Virus record (IMG/VR): IMGVR_UViG_3300000553_000273
Coordinates: 1 to 27,242 of that record
From: a virus
DNA length: 27,242 nucleotides
Direction: 5' to 3' (one strand)
Shown here: positions 1 through 6,457 of the stretch, one piece after another
How the letters are laid out: each line of letters starts with the position of its first letter
How positions within the stretch are numbered: position 1 is the stretch's first letter
Notes under the pieces: generated by a model
What the model was told of the DNA's origin: nothing
Seen by the model: only the letters and a program-made list of their open reading frames with translations
The model's database searches: none
Translations under genes and position numbers: made by a program

Positions 1-1
1 A

Positions 2-1180
2 GCAAGAGCTGTAGCAGGAGAAGCAGGTGTTTCATTTTTTAGTATCTCCGGTTCCGATTTTGTCGAAATGTTTGTAGGTGTGGGCGCAAGTCGTGTACGC
101 GATATGTTTGTTGAAGCAAAAAAACAATCACCTTGTATTATATTTATCGACGAAATTGATGCAATCGGTAAGTCTCGCACAAATAGTTTTGTAGGCAATG
201 ATGAAAGAGATCAAACTCTTAATGCACTACTGGTAGAGATGGACGGATTTGCCGGAAATGAAGGTATTATTATTGTTGCGGCAACTAACCGCCCAGAAAT
301 ACTTGACAAAGCATTATTGCGTCCTGGACGATTCGATAGACAAGTTACAGTAGGACTGCCAGATATAAATGGTCGTGAACAAATACTTAAAGTACATATT
401 AAAAATGTGCCGTTAGCAAAGGATGTTAAATTACATGATTTAGCTCGAGGAACACCAGGATTTAGTGGTGCCGAACTTGCTAACTTAGTTAATGAAGCAA
501 GTATTTTAGCAAGCAAATGCGATCGTGACGAAATACATATGAAGCACTTTGAAAAAGCAAAGGATAAGATCCTAATGGGTGCAGAAAGAAAAACTTTTGC
601 AATGAGCGAAGATGAAAAGCGGTTAACTGCATATCACGAAGCAGGTCATGCGGTAGTCGGTTATTTAACACCAGAACACGATCCAATTTACAAAGTCAGC
701 ATTATTCCTCGAGGACGCGCATTGGGCATAACAATGTTCTTACCTGAACGAGATTCGGTTAGTATGAGCAAGCGTAAATTAGAAAGTCAAATTTCTAGTT
801 TGTATGGAGGACGTATTGCAGAAGAAATGTTTGCAGGTGACGACGGAATTACTACTGGTGCTAGTAACGATATCGAGAGAGCAACTACAATTGCTACTAA
901 GATGGTTACAGAATGGGGTATGAGTACTAACTTACAGCCAATTAAATATGTTGAAGAAGAAGGCGGATATGTTGGTGCAGGTCACAGCCATTTGAAACAA
1001 GGTTTAGATGAAATTAACAACTTGATCGAAAAAGAGATAGAAGACTTAATCGAACGAAATTATTCCAGAGCACGAAACATACTAAAGACTAACTGGGATA
1101 AAGTAGAAAAGATGGCTAATATGCTTATGAAGCATGAAACTATCGATACTAAGCAGATTGACAAAATAATGAAAGATTGA
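2..1180 (+). CDS. ftsH: FtsH-type ATP-dependent zinc metalloprotease, 5' truncated by the window
   Basis: The frame is open from base 2, so the gene begins before the window; 392 residues are visible. FtsH is a membrane-anchored AAA+ protease that unfolds and degrades membrane and regulatory proteins. The visible part begins just after where Walker A should be (ARAVAGEAG, then [18 protein letters not shown]). Walker B IIFIDEID lies near residues 46-53, followed by the second region of homology with RPGRFDRQ. The zinc site HEAGH is at residues 212-216 and the third-ligand region is [12 protein letters not shown], so both ATPase and protease look intact. The N-terminal membrane segments and Walker A lie outside the window. 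It ends in TGA, embedded in a promoter -35 box, and is followed by a terminator. FtsH is normally a bacterial gene; here I read it as a phage-carried copy, with the viral context coming from its neighbours. Confidence 0.96.
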   Translation, partial: ARAVAGEAGVSFFSISGSDFVEMFVGVGASRVRDMFVEAKKQSPCIIFIDEIDAIGKSRTNSFVGNDERDQTLNALLVEMDGFAGNEGIIIVAATNRPEILDKALLRPGRFDRQVTVGLPDINGREQILKVHIKNVPLAKDVKLHDLARGTPGFSGAELANLVNEASILASKCDRDEIHMKHFEKAKDKILMGAERKTFAMSEDEKRLTAYHEAGHAVVGYLTPEHDPIYKVSIIPRGRALGITMFLPERDSVSMSKRKLESQISSLYGGRIAEEMFAGDDGITTGASNDIERATTIATKMVTEWGMSTNLQPIKYVEEEGGYVGAGHSHLKQGLDEINNLIEKEIEDLIERNYSRARNILKTNWDKVEKMANMLMKHETIDTKQIDKIMKD

Positions 1181-1204
1181 CATTTAGTTAAACTACTGTA
1201 TAAT
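1177..1204 (+). promoter_or_regulatory. consensus sigma70-type promoter overlapping the ftsH stop
   Basis: TTGACA (1177-1182), a 16-base spacer, then TATAAT (1199-1204), both perfect consensus hexamers. The TGA stop of ftsH lies inside the -35 box. The predicted start near 1211 falls inside the left arm of the following terminator hairpin, so transcripts starting here would lack most of that arm and should escape termination. It would drive the two small genes at 1238 and 1427. Confidence 0.8.
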
Positions 1205-1237
1205 AAAGGCTTACTTAATCACTAAGCCTTTATTTTT
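1205..1237 (+). terminator. intrinsic terminator after ftsH
   Basis: AAAGGCTTA (1205-1213) pairs perfectly with TAAGCCTTT (1223-1231) around a nine-base loop, followed by ATTTTT. The next gene's ATG starts immediately after the T-run. The left arm is also the initial transcribed region of the overlapping promoter. Confidence 0.8.
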
Positions 1238-1423
1238 ATGACAAAGAAAGAACTTGTAAGAATTCTTAATAAACTTGATGACGAGGACGAAGTTTATGTG
1301 CATGTAGCATATAACACTTACGAAATTCGACAAGTTATCAATTGGGGCGAGTTTGCAGTTCTAAATGCAGGCGCTACTGTTAATCCAGAACCGTTTACTT
1401 TACCAGACGACGATATAGCATAA
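1238..1423 (+). CDS. small acidic hypothetical protein (61 aa)
   Basis: A 61-residue protein with a KKELVRILNKLDDEDEVYV start and an acidic end (PDDDIA). I do not recognise the family. It reads like a small soluble alpha/beta protein; no Cys cluster, membrane segment or signal peptide is visible. The ATG sits directly after the terminator T-run, with no Shine-Dalgarno sequence, about 27 bases downstream of the predicted start of the consensus promoter at 1177-1204. The next gene begins three bases after its TAA, so the two are probably co-transcribed. Function unknown. Confidence 0.7.
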   Translation: MTKKELVRILNKLDDEDEVYVHVAYNTYEIRQVINWGEFAVLNAGATVNPEPFTLPDDDIA

Positions 1424-1426
1424 TTT

Positions 1427-1663
1427 ATGACTAAAGAAGAGAAAATTGCTCGTTGGATGCACAAGCATGATATTCATGACTTTGAAATTCACGGTGAAGC
1501 ATGGTTTGCAGACGGAATTTTAGTAGCATTTGACGGCTGGCGAGATACAGAAACTTATATTTTTAAATTCGATAGAAATAATAACATTAACAAGGTGTTA
1601 GGTGATGACTACTGTGATCGAATGATTGCAAGAGAATACGAAAAAGAATATGCAAGAGATTGA
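1427..1663 (+). CDS. hypothetical protein rich in aromatic and charged residues (78 aa)
   Basis: A 78-residue soluble protein (starts MTKEEKIARWMHKHDIHDFE, ends EYEKEYARD). The middle (AWFADGILVAFDGWRDTETYIFKFDRN) looks like a beta-sheet with many aromatics, and the C-terminus is a charged helix. I do not recognise the family. It follows the 61-residue gene by three bases and shares its promoter. The TGA stop overlaps the -35 box of the next promoter, the same arrangement as at the end of ftsH. Function unknown. Confidence 0.7.
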   Translation: MTKEEKIARWMHKHDIHDFEIHGEAWFADGILVAFDGWRDTETYIFKFDRNNNINKVLGDDYCDRMIAREYEKEYARD

Positions 1664-1687
1664 CAATATTTAAAAAGATAGTATACT
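1660..1687 (+). promoter_or_regulatory. sigma70-type promoter for the hairpin RNA and broken gene
   Basis: TTGACA (1660-1665), 16-base spacer, TATACT (1682-1687). The stop TGA of the preceding gene lies in the -35 box. The predicted start is near A1694, at the foot of the hairpin described next. Confidence 0.75.
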
Positions 1688-1693
1688 ATACAC

Positions 1694-1770
1694 ATAGTTA
1701 GATTTTAGGCTCAGTTCAGCAATTAACTTTTTCACCATTATAGAAAAACCAAGTTGAGCCTGTTAACTTC
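1694..1770 (+). ncRNA. structured leader or small RNA upstream of the Ro60-like gene
   Basis: The predicted transcript starts at the foot of a long hairpin. AGTTA (1696-1700) can pair with TAACT (1764-1768). Inside, AGGCTCAGTT (1707-1716) pairs with AAGTTGAGCCT (about 1751-1761) in a ten-pair helix with two G-U pairs. The loop holds a further TTTTTC/GAAAAA helix (about 1728-1747). No protein reads through it. It could be the 5' leader of the broken gene at 1776 or a separate RNA. Ro60-family genes often have a Y RNA gene beside them, so a Y RNA is one possibility given the TROVE gene 0.4 kb downstream. I could not match it to a known Y RNA or riboswitch consensus. Confidence 0.4.
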
Positions 1771-1775
1771 ATAGG

Positions 1776-2019
1776 ATGATTACAGCAAAATATAACTTTA
1801 TTACTGCACCAGCTAAGGCAGTAGACGGTGGCCCGGAAGGCAAGTAGCAATACTTTCTAGAAATAGACGCTAACGGAACTGATGACTTATGGAAAGACAT
1901 ATATGCGCTATTGCAGACACAAGAATAGCTAGGCTTGGGGAACTGAACCAATATACAGGGGATGGGGCCAAGCAGAAAATAAAAACTGTTCCGCTCATCC
2001 TGTATTGAATTTAGATTGA
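1776..2019 (+). pseudogene. interrupted small gene with two in-frame TAG codons and a frameshift
   Basis: From ATG 1776 the frame reads 23 coding-like codons (MITAKYNFITAPAK...), then TAG at 1845-1847, 26 more (QYFLEIDANG...LLQTQE), then TAG at 1926-1928. Coding resumes in another frame from 1933 (AWGTEPIYRGWGQAENK...) to TGA at 2017-2019. Omitting the seven bases TAGCTAG (1926-1932) rejoins the last two parts, giving a protein of about 80 residues with one remaining TAG. The composition of all three pieces looks like real protein. I call it a decayed gene; sequencing error, bypassing or stop readthrough are alternatives. Product family unknown. Its TGA overlaps the next -35 box, as for the two genes upstream. 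Confidence 0.5.
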
Positions 2020-2044
2020 CAAACACGCTGGCATAGCGTATACT
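2016..2044 (+). promoter_or_regulatory. sigma70-type promoter of the TROVE gene
   Basis: TTGACA (2016-2021), 17-base spacer, TATACT (2039-2044), followed by ATG C as in the other TATACTAT promoters of this window. Predicted start near G2051, leaving a leader of about 60 bases. Confidence 0.78.
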
Positions 2045-2057
2045 ATGCTTGTTAGTT

Positions 2058-2102
2058 AGGTTAATTACAGCACGTAATTATATTTTTTAAAGTAACCTGG
2101 AG
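2058..2102 (+). promoter_or_regulatory. structured leader in front of the TROVE start codon
   Basis: AGGTTA (2058-2063) can pair with TAACCT (2093-2098), directly next to the GGAG ribosome site (2099-2102). Alternatively TAATTAC (2062-2068) pairs with GTAATTA (2074-2080) around a five-base loop, followed by a T-rich run (2081-2088) that resembles a weak terminator. The two helices compete for 2062-2063. The fold could modulate translation or early termination of the Ro60-like gene, possibly through RNA binding by its own product; that is inference. Confidence 0.35.
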
Positions 2103-2110
2103 ATAATATT

Positions 2111-3514
2111 ATGACTACTTTTGTAGATGCAGTTGAGAATCAAGAAGCCCGTACTACTAATGGTATGAAGGCACGTAAGTCTACTACCGATAAGGTCGTT
2201 GACTTGTTTTTTAAGATCGGTGCAAGCCGCGGTAAGGACATTGTTCCTGATTTTGTTAAGGCGTATGTTCAAGATAAGGATTTAACGGCTCGTGTTGCTC
2301 TTTGGGCACGTGATGCGCGTGGTGGTGCCGGTGAGCGTGAGCTTTTCCGTAACATTCTAGTTTATCTAGAAACTGCTGATCCAGATCTTGCTCGCGCAAT
2401 GCTTCGTAAGGTTCCAGAGCTTGGCCGTTGGGATGACATCTTTGCGTTCAAGACCGTAGCGTTCAAGCATGCCGCATTTGATATGCTTAAGGCAGCACTA
2501 GAGAATGGTGATGGACTTGCGGCTAAGTGGACTCCTCGTAAGGGAGAGTTAGCAGCTGAGATCCGTAACTACTTTGGTTGGTCACCAAAGTTCTACCGTA
2601 AGACTCTTGTGAACCTTACTAAGGTAGTCGAGACTCAAATGTGTGCTAACGATTGGGATAGCATTAACTTTAACCATGTACCATCTGTAGCGTCTGCGCG
2701 TTACAAGAAGGCATTTAATCGTCATACTACTAAGTTTGCGGACTATGTAGCGGCGTTGGTTAAGGGAGATCCAACTGCTAAGGTTAACGCCGGTGCAGTT
2801 TACCCATACGATGTAATAAAGGGTGTAGCATACGCTCGCTTTGATACAACTGAGAAGAACCATGTTATCGCACAATGGGAGGCTTTGCCAAACTTTGTAG
2901 GTGACGCAAACATTCTTCCAATGGTTGATGTTAGCGGTTCTATGAACTGTGCAGCAGGTGGCAAGGGAACAACTACTTGTATGGATGTTGCAGTTTCTCT
3001 AGGTCTTTACCTAGCAGAAAAGAACACTGGAAAGTTTAAGGATACCTTCCTTACTTTTTCAAGCGATCCAGAGCTATTGCACCTTAAGGGTAATGTAGTT
3101 GAGAAGATGCACCAAATGGTTCGTAGTTCTTGGGGCATGAGCACCAATCTACATGCAGCATTTGACAAGATCCTTAGCGTAGCAGTTAAGGGAAATGTTC
3201 CACAAGCTGAGATGCCAGAGATGTTGCTTATCCTTAGCGATATGCAATTTAACCAATGCACTCGGTTTGATGATAGCGCAATGGATATGATCGAGCGCAA
3301 GTACGTAGCAGCGGGTTACACCGTTCCACAAATTGTGTTCTGGAACTTGAACGCTAGCGATAACGTTCCTGTAAAGGCTGATAAGTCTGGTGCAGCACTT
3401 GTATCTGGTTTTAGCCCAAGCATTGTTAAGGCAATCTTGGCAGCTGATATGAGCGAGTTTACTCCATACGGTATCATGCTGAAGACTATCATGAACGATC
3501 GTTACACTTTGTAA
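2111..3514 (+). CDS. TROVE/Ro60-like RNA-binding protein with C-terminal vWA domain
   Basis: 467 residues. The N-terminal two-thirds are helical-repeat, TROVE-like sequence (TARVALWARDARGGAGEREL near residues 60-80, GRWDDIFAF near 107). The C-terminal part is a von Willebrand A domain with a complete MIDAS metal site, DVSGS at residues 273-277, and a later LILSDMQF strand. Ro60 proteins bind misfolded RNAs and Y RNAs in a ring of helical repeats and take part in RNA quality control; phage homologues are known. A relationship to the DUF2828 family is also possible. It has its own strong promoter, a good GGAG ribosome site and a terminator, so it is a single-gene unit. It uses AAG for nearly every lysine, unlike its AAA-rich neighbours, which suggests strong expression or a separate origin. 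The RNA partner is not proven; see the hairpin upstream and the tRNA-like RNA at 22314. Confidence 0.85.
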   Translation: MTTFVDAVENQEARTTNGMKARKSTTDKVVDLFFKIGASRGKDIVPDFVKAYVQDKDLTARVALWARDARGGAGERELFRNILVYLETADPDLARAMLRKVPELGRWDDIFAFKTVAFKHAAFDMLKAALENGDGLAAKWTPRKGELAAEIRNYFGWSPKFYRKTLVNLTKVVETQMCANDWDSINFNHVPSVASARYKKAFNRHTTKFADYVAALVKGDPTAKVNAGAVYPYDVIKGVAYARFDTTEKNHVIAQWEALPNFVGDANILPMVDVSGSMNCAAGGKGTTTCMDVAVSLGLYLAEKNTGKFKDTFLTFSSDPELLHLKGNVVEKMHQMVRSSWGMSTNLHAAFDKILSVAVKGNVPQAEMPEMLLILSDMQFNQCTRFDDSAMDMIERKYVAAGYTVPQIVFWNLNASDNVPVKADKSGAALVSGFSPSIVKAILAADMSEFTPYGIMLKTIMNDRYTL

Positions 3515-3528
3515 CAGTTAATAAGTAC

Positions 3529-3557
3529 AAGGGCAGTTTTAATGACTGCCCTTTTTT
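3529..3557 (+). terminator. intrinsic terminator after the TROVE gene
   Basis: AAGGGCAGT (3529-3537) pairs perfectly with ACTGCCCTT (3545-3553) around a seven-base loop, followed by a T-run to 3557. It closes the TROVE transcription unit. Confidence 0.88.
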
Positions 3558-3570
3558 AACGAGGTGATAT

Positions 3571-3771
3571 ATGGGTTGGTATTTAGTGTTGTATCTGGTT
3601 GGCACTTCAGATGTGCTGGTAAAGCCTTTTGAAAACAAAGCAGCATGTGAGGTATATAGGCATGCTCATCAAACAGAATATAAGAAAGATAAGAATATTA
3701 AAAAGTCTGTTTGTGAGGAAGGCGTTCCTATCGACGGACTAGACAATCAATCGTATGATACGAGTATCTAG
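3571..3771 (+). CDS. hypothetical protein (66 aa)
   Basis: A 66-residue protein starting MGWYLVLYLVGTSDVLVKPF, with a central EVYRHAHQTEYKKDKN segment and one Cys in each half. The hydrophobic start is short and followed by charged residues, more like a beta-strand than a convincing membrane segment. Ribosome site GAGGTG lies about seven bases upstream of the ATG. It ends in TAG, two bases before the BFD-like gene. I do not recognise the family; function unknown. Confidence 0.65.
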   Translation: MGWYLVLYLVGTSDVLVKPFENKAACEVYRHAHQTEYKKDKNIKKSVCEEGVPIDGLDNQSYDTSI

Positions 3772-3773
3772 CA

Positions 3774-3971
3774 ATGTATTTGTGCGTCTGTAATGGGTTA
3801 ACTGAAACCGAGGTTAAAGCCCTTCTTGAAAAGAATACAGTCGATAATATCGATGAATTAAGAGATTTAGGGGTTGCAGATAATTGCTGTAAATGTTATA
3901 ATCAGACACAAGAACTTTTAATTGCACATATCAATGAAAAAGCACAGCAAGCCGACAATAACGATTACTAA
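3774..3971 (+). CDS. BFD-type [2Fe-2S] ferredoxin-like protein
   Basis: 65 residues. MYLCVCNGLTETEV at the start and GVADNCCKC near residues 33-41 match the bacterioferritin-associated-ferredoxin (BFD) fold: Cys4 and Cys6 (CxC) plus Cys38 and Cys41 (CxxC) would bind a [2Fe-2S] cluster. In bacteria BFD hands electrons to bacterioferritin to release iron; BFD-like domains also occur in NifU and some reductases. The length is typical for a stand-alone BFD. Its 3' end overlaps the next gene. In this window a small electron carrier or iron-release factor could serve the eight radical SAM and six non-heme iron proteins encoded from 5.5 kb on, but that link is inference. Confidence 0.8.
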   Translation: MYLCVCNGLTETEVKALLEKNTVDNIDELRDLGVADNCCKCYNQTQELLIAHINEKAQQADNNDY

Positions 3972-4350
3972 AAAACTTCAAGAAGAACTTATTATTTTTA
4001 ATAGGACATATCGTAAACCTAAAAATGAAAAACCGTTAACTATTGAAGAATATACCAAATATTTGTACGGTAAAGGATTACCGACTACAAAAGTAGTTAA
4101 AGATCGTAGACCACTGAAAACATTTGATATTCCTGTATGGGCTAAAAATGTTTACGATATTCCAAGTGCTGCAAATACCGATCATATTGCAGTAAAGAAT
4201 TCGATTATGGACAGATTGAATAAAGAGTCCGAAGAAACACGGACTGAAATTATTAATAAAAAGAACAGAATCGCGTTACCATATAGCAAAGGTGCATATC
4301 AGTATATTACTGATGCAGATTTAGCAAAATGTTTAGGGCGCAAACTATAA
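3934..4350 (+). CDS. hypothetical basic protein (138 aa)
   Basis: I start at ATG 3934 (MKKHSKPTITITKKLQEEL) rather than the TTG four codons upstream. The product is basic and soluble, with a conserved-looking middle (RPLKTFDIPVWAKNVYDIP) and a helical C-terminus ending DADLAKCLGRKL. It overlaps the end of the BFD-like gene by 38 bases in another frame. A strong terminator begins at the base after its TAA. I do not recognise a domain; a small nucleic-acid-associated phage protein is possible from the charge only. Confidence 0.65.
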   Translation: MKKHSKPTITITKKLQEELIIFNRTYRKPKNEKPLTIEEYTKYLYGKGLPTTKVVKDRRPLKTFDIPVWAKNVYDIPSAANTDHIAVKNSIMDRLNKESEETRTEIINKKNRIALPYSKGAYQYITDADLAKCLGRKL

Positions 4351-4375
4351 TAGGACCGAAAGGTCCTATTTTTTT
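4351..4375 (+). terminator. intrinsic terminator with GAAA tetraloop
   Basis: TAGGACC (4351-4357) pairs with GGTCCTA (4362-4368) across a GAAA loop, followed by a T-run to 4375. It separates the early-type region from the late tail-fibre unit. Confidence 0.9.
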
Positions 4376-4396
4376 GACTTGCAATCCTCTCCGTTT

Positions 4397-4405
4397 TAAT
4401 AAATA
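4397..4405 (+). promoter_or_regulatory. T4-type late promoter box for the tail fibre gene
   Basis: TAATAAATA resembles the T4 late consensus TATAAATA. It lies 27 bases before the ATG at 4433, with a CGGAG ribosome site between. A TTGACT at 4374-4379 lies 17 bases upstream but the element between is a poor match to TATAAT, so I favour the late box. Confidence 0.6.
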
Positions 4406-4432
4406 CAGTATAGTTATAATCGGAGATAGCAC

Positions 4433-5563
4433 ATGTCGCTACGAATTAGAAGAGGAACTGATGCACAGCGTCAGAGTATTACATTTGATTTAGGAGAGCC
4501 AGTCTGGACCACAGATCTTGAACAGTTTTGGATCGGTGATGGTATGACCACTGGTGGTAAAAGTATTGCACAAGGAATTGCAGGACCGGGATTAAATTAC
4601 AATTCTACTACAGGAAAGCTAGAAACATCAAACGCAACGCTTACAACAGATCAAATTAGTGAAGGTACAACTAATAAATATTTTCTTAACCAAAGGGCAC
4701 AGGATGCAACTGCATTACTATTTGCAAACGGGACGCAGACAGGAATAACATTTAGTTACAATGCCGTAACTCATGCAATTAGTGCAACTGTAACAAGCAC
4801 TGCAATTATACATGATACTTCCCCTAGTTTAGGCGGAAATCTAAGCCTAAACGGACACAGCGTTACCGGAACAGGTTTAGAAGATATCACAAATATTTTA
4901 GATCTACAGTTTTCAGGAAATATTTACAATAGTCAAATTACTCTTTCCAACAATGCTTTACAGTTGAATAATAATCAAATACTTGCATTTTACTTAGGTT
5001 CACCTGTAGTTCCTACACCGTTTCTAATAAAACAATATAATAATGTTGCTTCTCCGAATTATTCTGTGTATGGAATAACTAATGGATCTACTACGAGTGG
5101 TTTTCAATACTTTACTTCCCGAGGAACTGTTGATGCTCCTACTACTGTACAGCTTGGTGATTTTATAAAACTAGATACAGCTCAACCATATACAGGTTCA
5201 ACATTTGCACTTTCATCCGCTGTAGCGCATATGGTTGATCCTTATGGTTCTGTTGGTACTTCATCAGTATCTGGCATGATTGCGTTGTCGACTTTCTCAG
5301 ACAGCAATCCAGCTCATTATAAAGGTGTGATAATAAACTCGTTGGGTTATGTTTCGATTAATCATTTAGCATCGGATAATCTATATTGTGCTCTAAATAT
5401 TAATGGAGTTATGCAATTAACTCCGCAAACTGCTGCTCCGAGTACATTAGTAGAAGGCATGATCGCAATTGCAGACAGAATAACCTGGGACCCAGCATCG
5501 AAAGGTTCAGGGTATAGCTATCCAGTTTATTATAACGGTCATACTTGGACCGCGTTCTATTAA
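4433..5563 (+). CDS. phage tail fibre / receptor-binding protein with Mtd-like N-terminal domain
   Basis: 376 residues. The start (MSLRIRRGTDAQRQSITFD, then EPVWTTD and FWIGDG) matches the small N-terminal domain of major tropism determinant-like fibre proteins common in T4-like marine phages. A DTSPSLGGNLSLNGHSVTG motif near residues 128-146 is a recurrent tail-fibre repeat. The rest is Ser/Thr/Asn-rich beta structure without catalytic motifs, ending YPVYYNGHTWTAFY. It should form part of the distal tail and contact the host surface. It is preceded by a T4-type late box and a CGGAG site. The modification island begins three bases after its stop on the opposite strand. This makes the fibre an obvious candidate substrate of that island, though nothing in the sequence proves it. 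Confidence 0.83.
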   Translation: MSLRIRRGTDAQRQSITFDLGEPVWTTDLEQFWIGDGMTTGGKSIAQGIAGPGLNYNSTTGKLETSNATLTTDQISEGTTNKYFLNQRAQDATALLFANGTQTGITFSYNAVTHAISATVTSTAIIHDTSPSLGGNLSLNGHSVTGTGLEDITNILDLQFSGNIYNSQITLSNNALQLNNNQILAFYLGSPVVPTPFLIKQYNNVASPNYSVYGITNGSTTSGFQYFTSRGTVDAPTTVQLGDFIKLDTAQPYTGSTFALSSAVAHMVDPYGSVGTSSVSGMIALSTFSDSNPAHYKGVIINSLGYVSINHLASDNLYCALNINGVMQLTPQTAAPSTLVEGMIAIADRITWDPASKGSGYSYPVYYNGHTWTAFY

Positions 5564-5566
5564 TAA

Positions 5567-6418
5567 TTATTTGTAATAATATTCTAAATTATCAACCCCG
5601 ATTTTTTTCCTAAAGTCGGGGGTAAATCTTCCTTCTACCTTAACTGTAATAGAAGATTTCCTTCCAGGTTCTATACTACCGTGCCAATTATGATGATTAA
5701 AGAACGCTGTATATCCTTCAACAGGAACAGTTTTAGTGATTTTACCGTCTTCTATGTCAAATAAAGAAAACGGCCGGTCCAAATCAAATCTGAACCAAAT
5801 TAGTTCTTGTCGATGAGGGAAAGTTTCAGGTTTGTTACCCATTTCTCGAGGAAAATAATTGAAATCTCGATGTTGCCCTAATGGCACATAATGCTCATTA
5901 TAAAATACTGTTACTATTCCAATTCTATCGAGCGGTAAATCTAAAATAAAATCTTTTATCTTTTGGTAATCATCTATGTAATCTACCCACGAGTATGTAT
6001 CCCAATCTTCGTCCTTAAACCAATATGCATCGGCTGCATAATTTGAGCTAGAAGTCTTCCTTAAATTTAGTACATTATATGGATCGAATGCACCATATTT
6101 AACTTTTAGATATCGACCTAATGCGTGTCTGTCGTTCATTGCTTCAAAATGAGATAAGTGTCTGTTTAGATCTTCATCGATTTTTCTGTCAATGTTGGCT
6201 TGCTCATATACATAATACAATAACCCTTTTTCTCGAAATACTTCAGTGTCGGCGTAAATATCTTCGGGTGCATGACCACCTGCGTTCCAAACACCGGTTC
6301 TAATGTTTTTCCAATTATTACATAATAAAAAAGTAAATTCGTCTTCTAAACTTAAAAGTCTTGGAATATCTAGGTGTTCATCTAACGTGATAAAAGGTTT
6401 GTTGTTAATATTAAGCAT
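5567..6418 (-). CDS. 2OG-Fe(II)/aspartyl-hydroxylase-like double-stranded beta-helix protein (283 aa)
   Basis: The C-terminal half carries the HxD...H iron site of 2-oxoglutarate-dependent oxygenases: H183 and D185 (GQHRDF), then H246 (NWHGS), with R253 or R264 available to bind 2-oxoglutarate. Such enzymes hydroxylate proteins, sugars or small molecules using O2. The N-terminal half (about 150 residues) is conserved in length with the paralogue at 7641, and both end in a similar tail (TPDFRKKIGVDNLEYY here). It faces the tail fibre gene tail-to-tail with a three-base gap. A late box lies five bases before its ATG. The substrate is unknown. Confidence 0.75.
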   Translation of the reverse strand: MLNINNKPFITLDEHLDIPRLLSLEDEFTFLLCNNWKNIRTGVWNAGGHAPEDIYADTEVFREKGLLYYVYEQANIDRKIDEDLNRHLSHFEAMNDRHALGRYLKVKYGAFDPYNVLNLRKTSSSNYAADAYWFKDEDWDTYSWVDYIDDYQKIKDFILDLPLDRIGIVTVFYNEHYVPLGQHRDFNYFPREMGNKPETFPHRQELIWFRFDLDRPFSLFDIEDGKITKTVPVEGYTAFFNHHNWHGSIEPGRKSSITVKVEGRFTPDFRKKIGVDNLEYYYK

Positions 6419-6423
6419 AAAAA

Positions 6424-6431
6424 TATTTATC
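6424..6431 (-). promoter_or_regulatory. T4-type late box abutting the 6418 start
   Basis: On the minus strand GATAAATA is followed by TTTTT and the ATG. With T4-like spacing the transcript would begin at or next to the start codon, giving a leaderless or nearly leaderless message. Confidence 0.5.
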
Positions 6432-6457
6432 GATACCTTTTTTAGGATATATAAGTT

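Noticed and set aside
2582-2875. Antisense frame in the TROVE gene
   Set aside because: No ribosome site or protein-like motif; explained by the AAG-rich codon bias of the sense strand.
4374-4402. Sigma70 promoter TTGACT with TAATAA before the tail fibre
   Set aside because: The -10 match is weak and overlaps a better T4-type late box; the TTGACT overlaps the terminator T-run.
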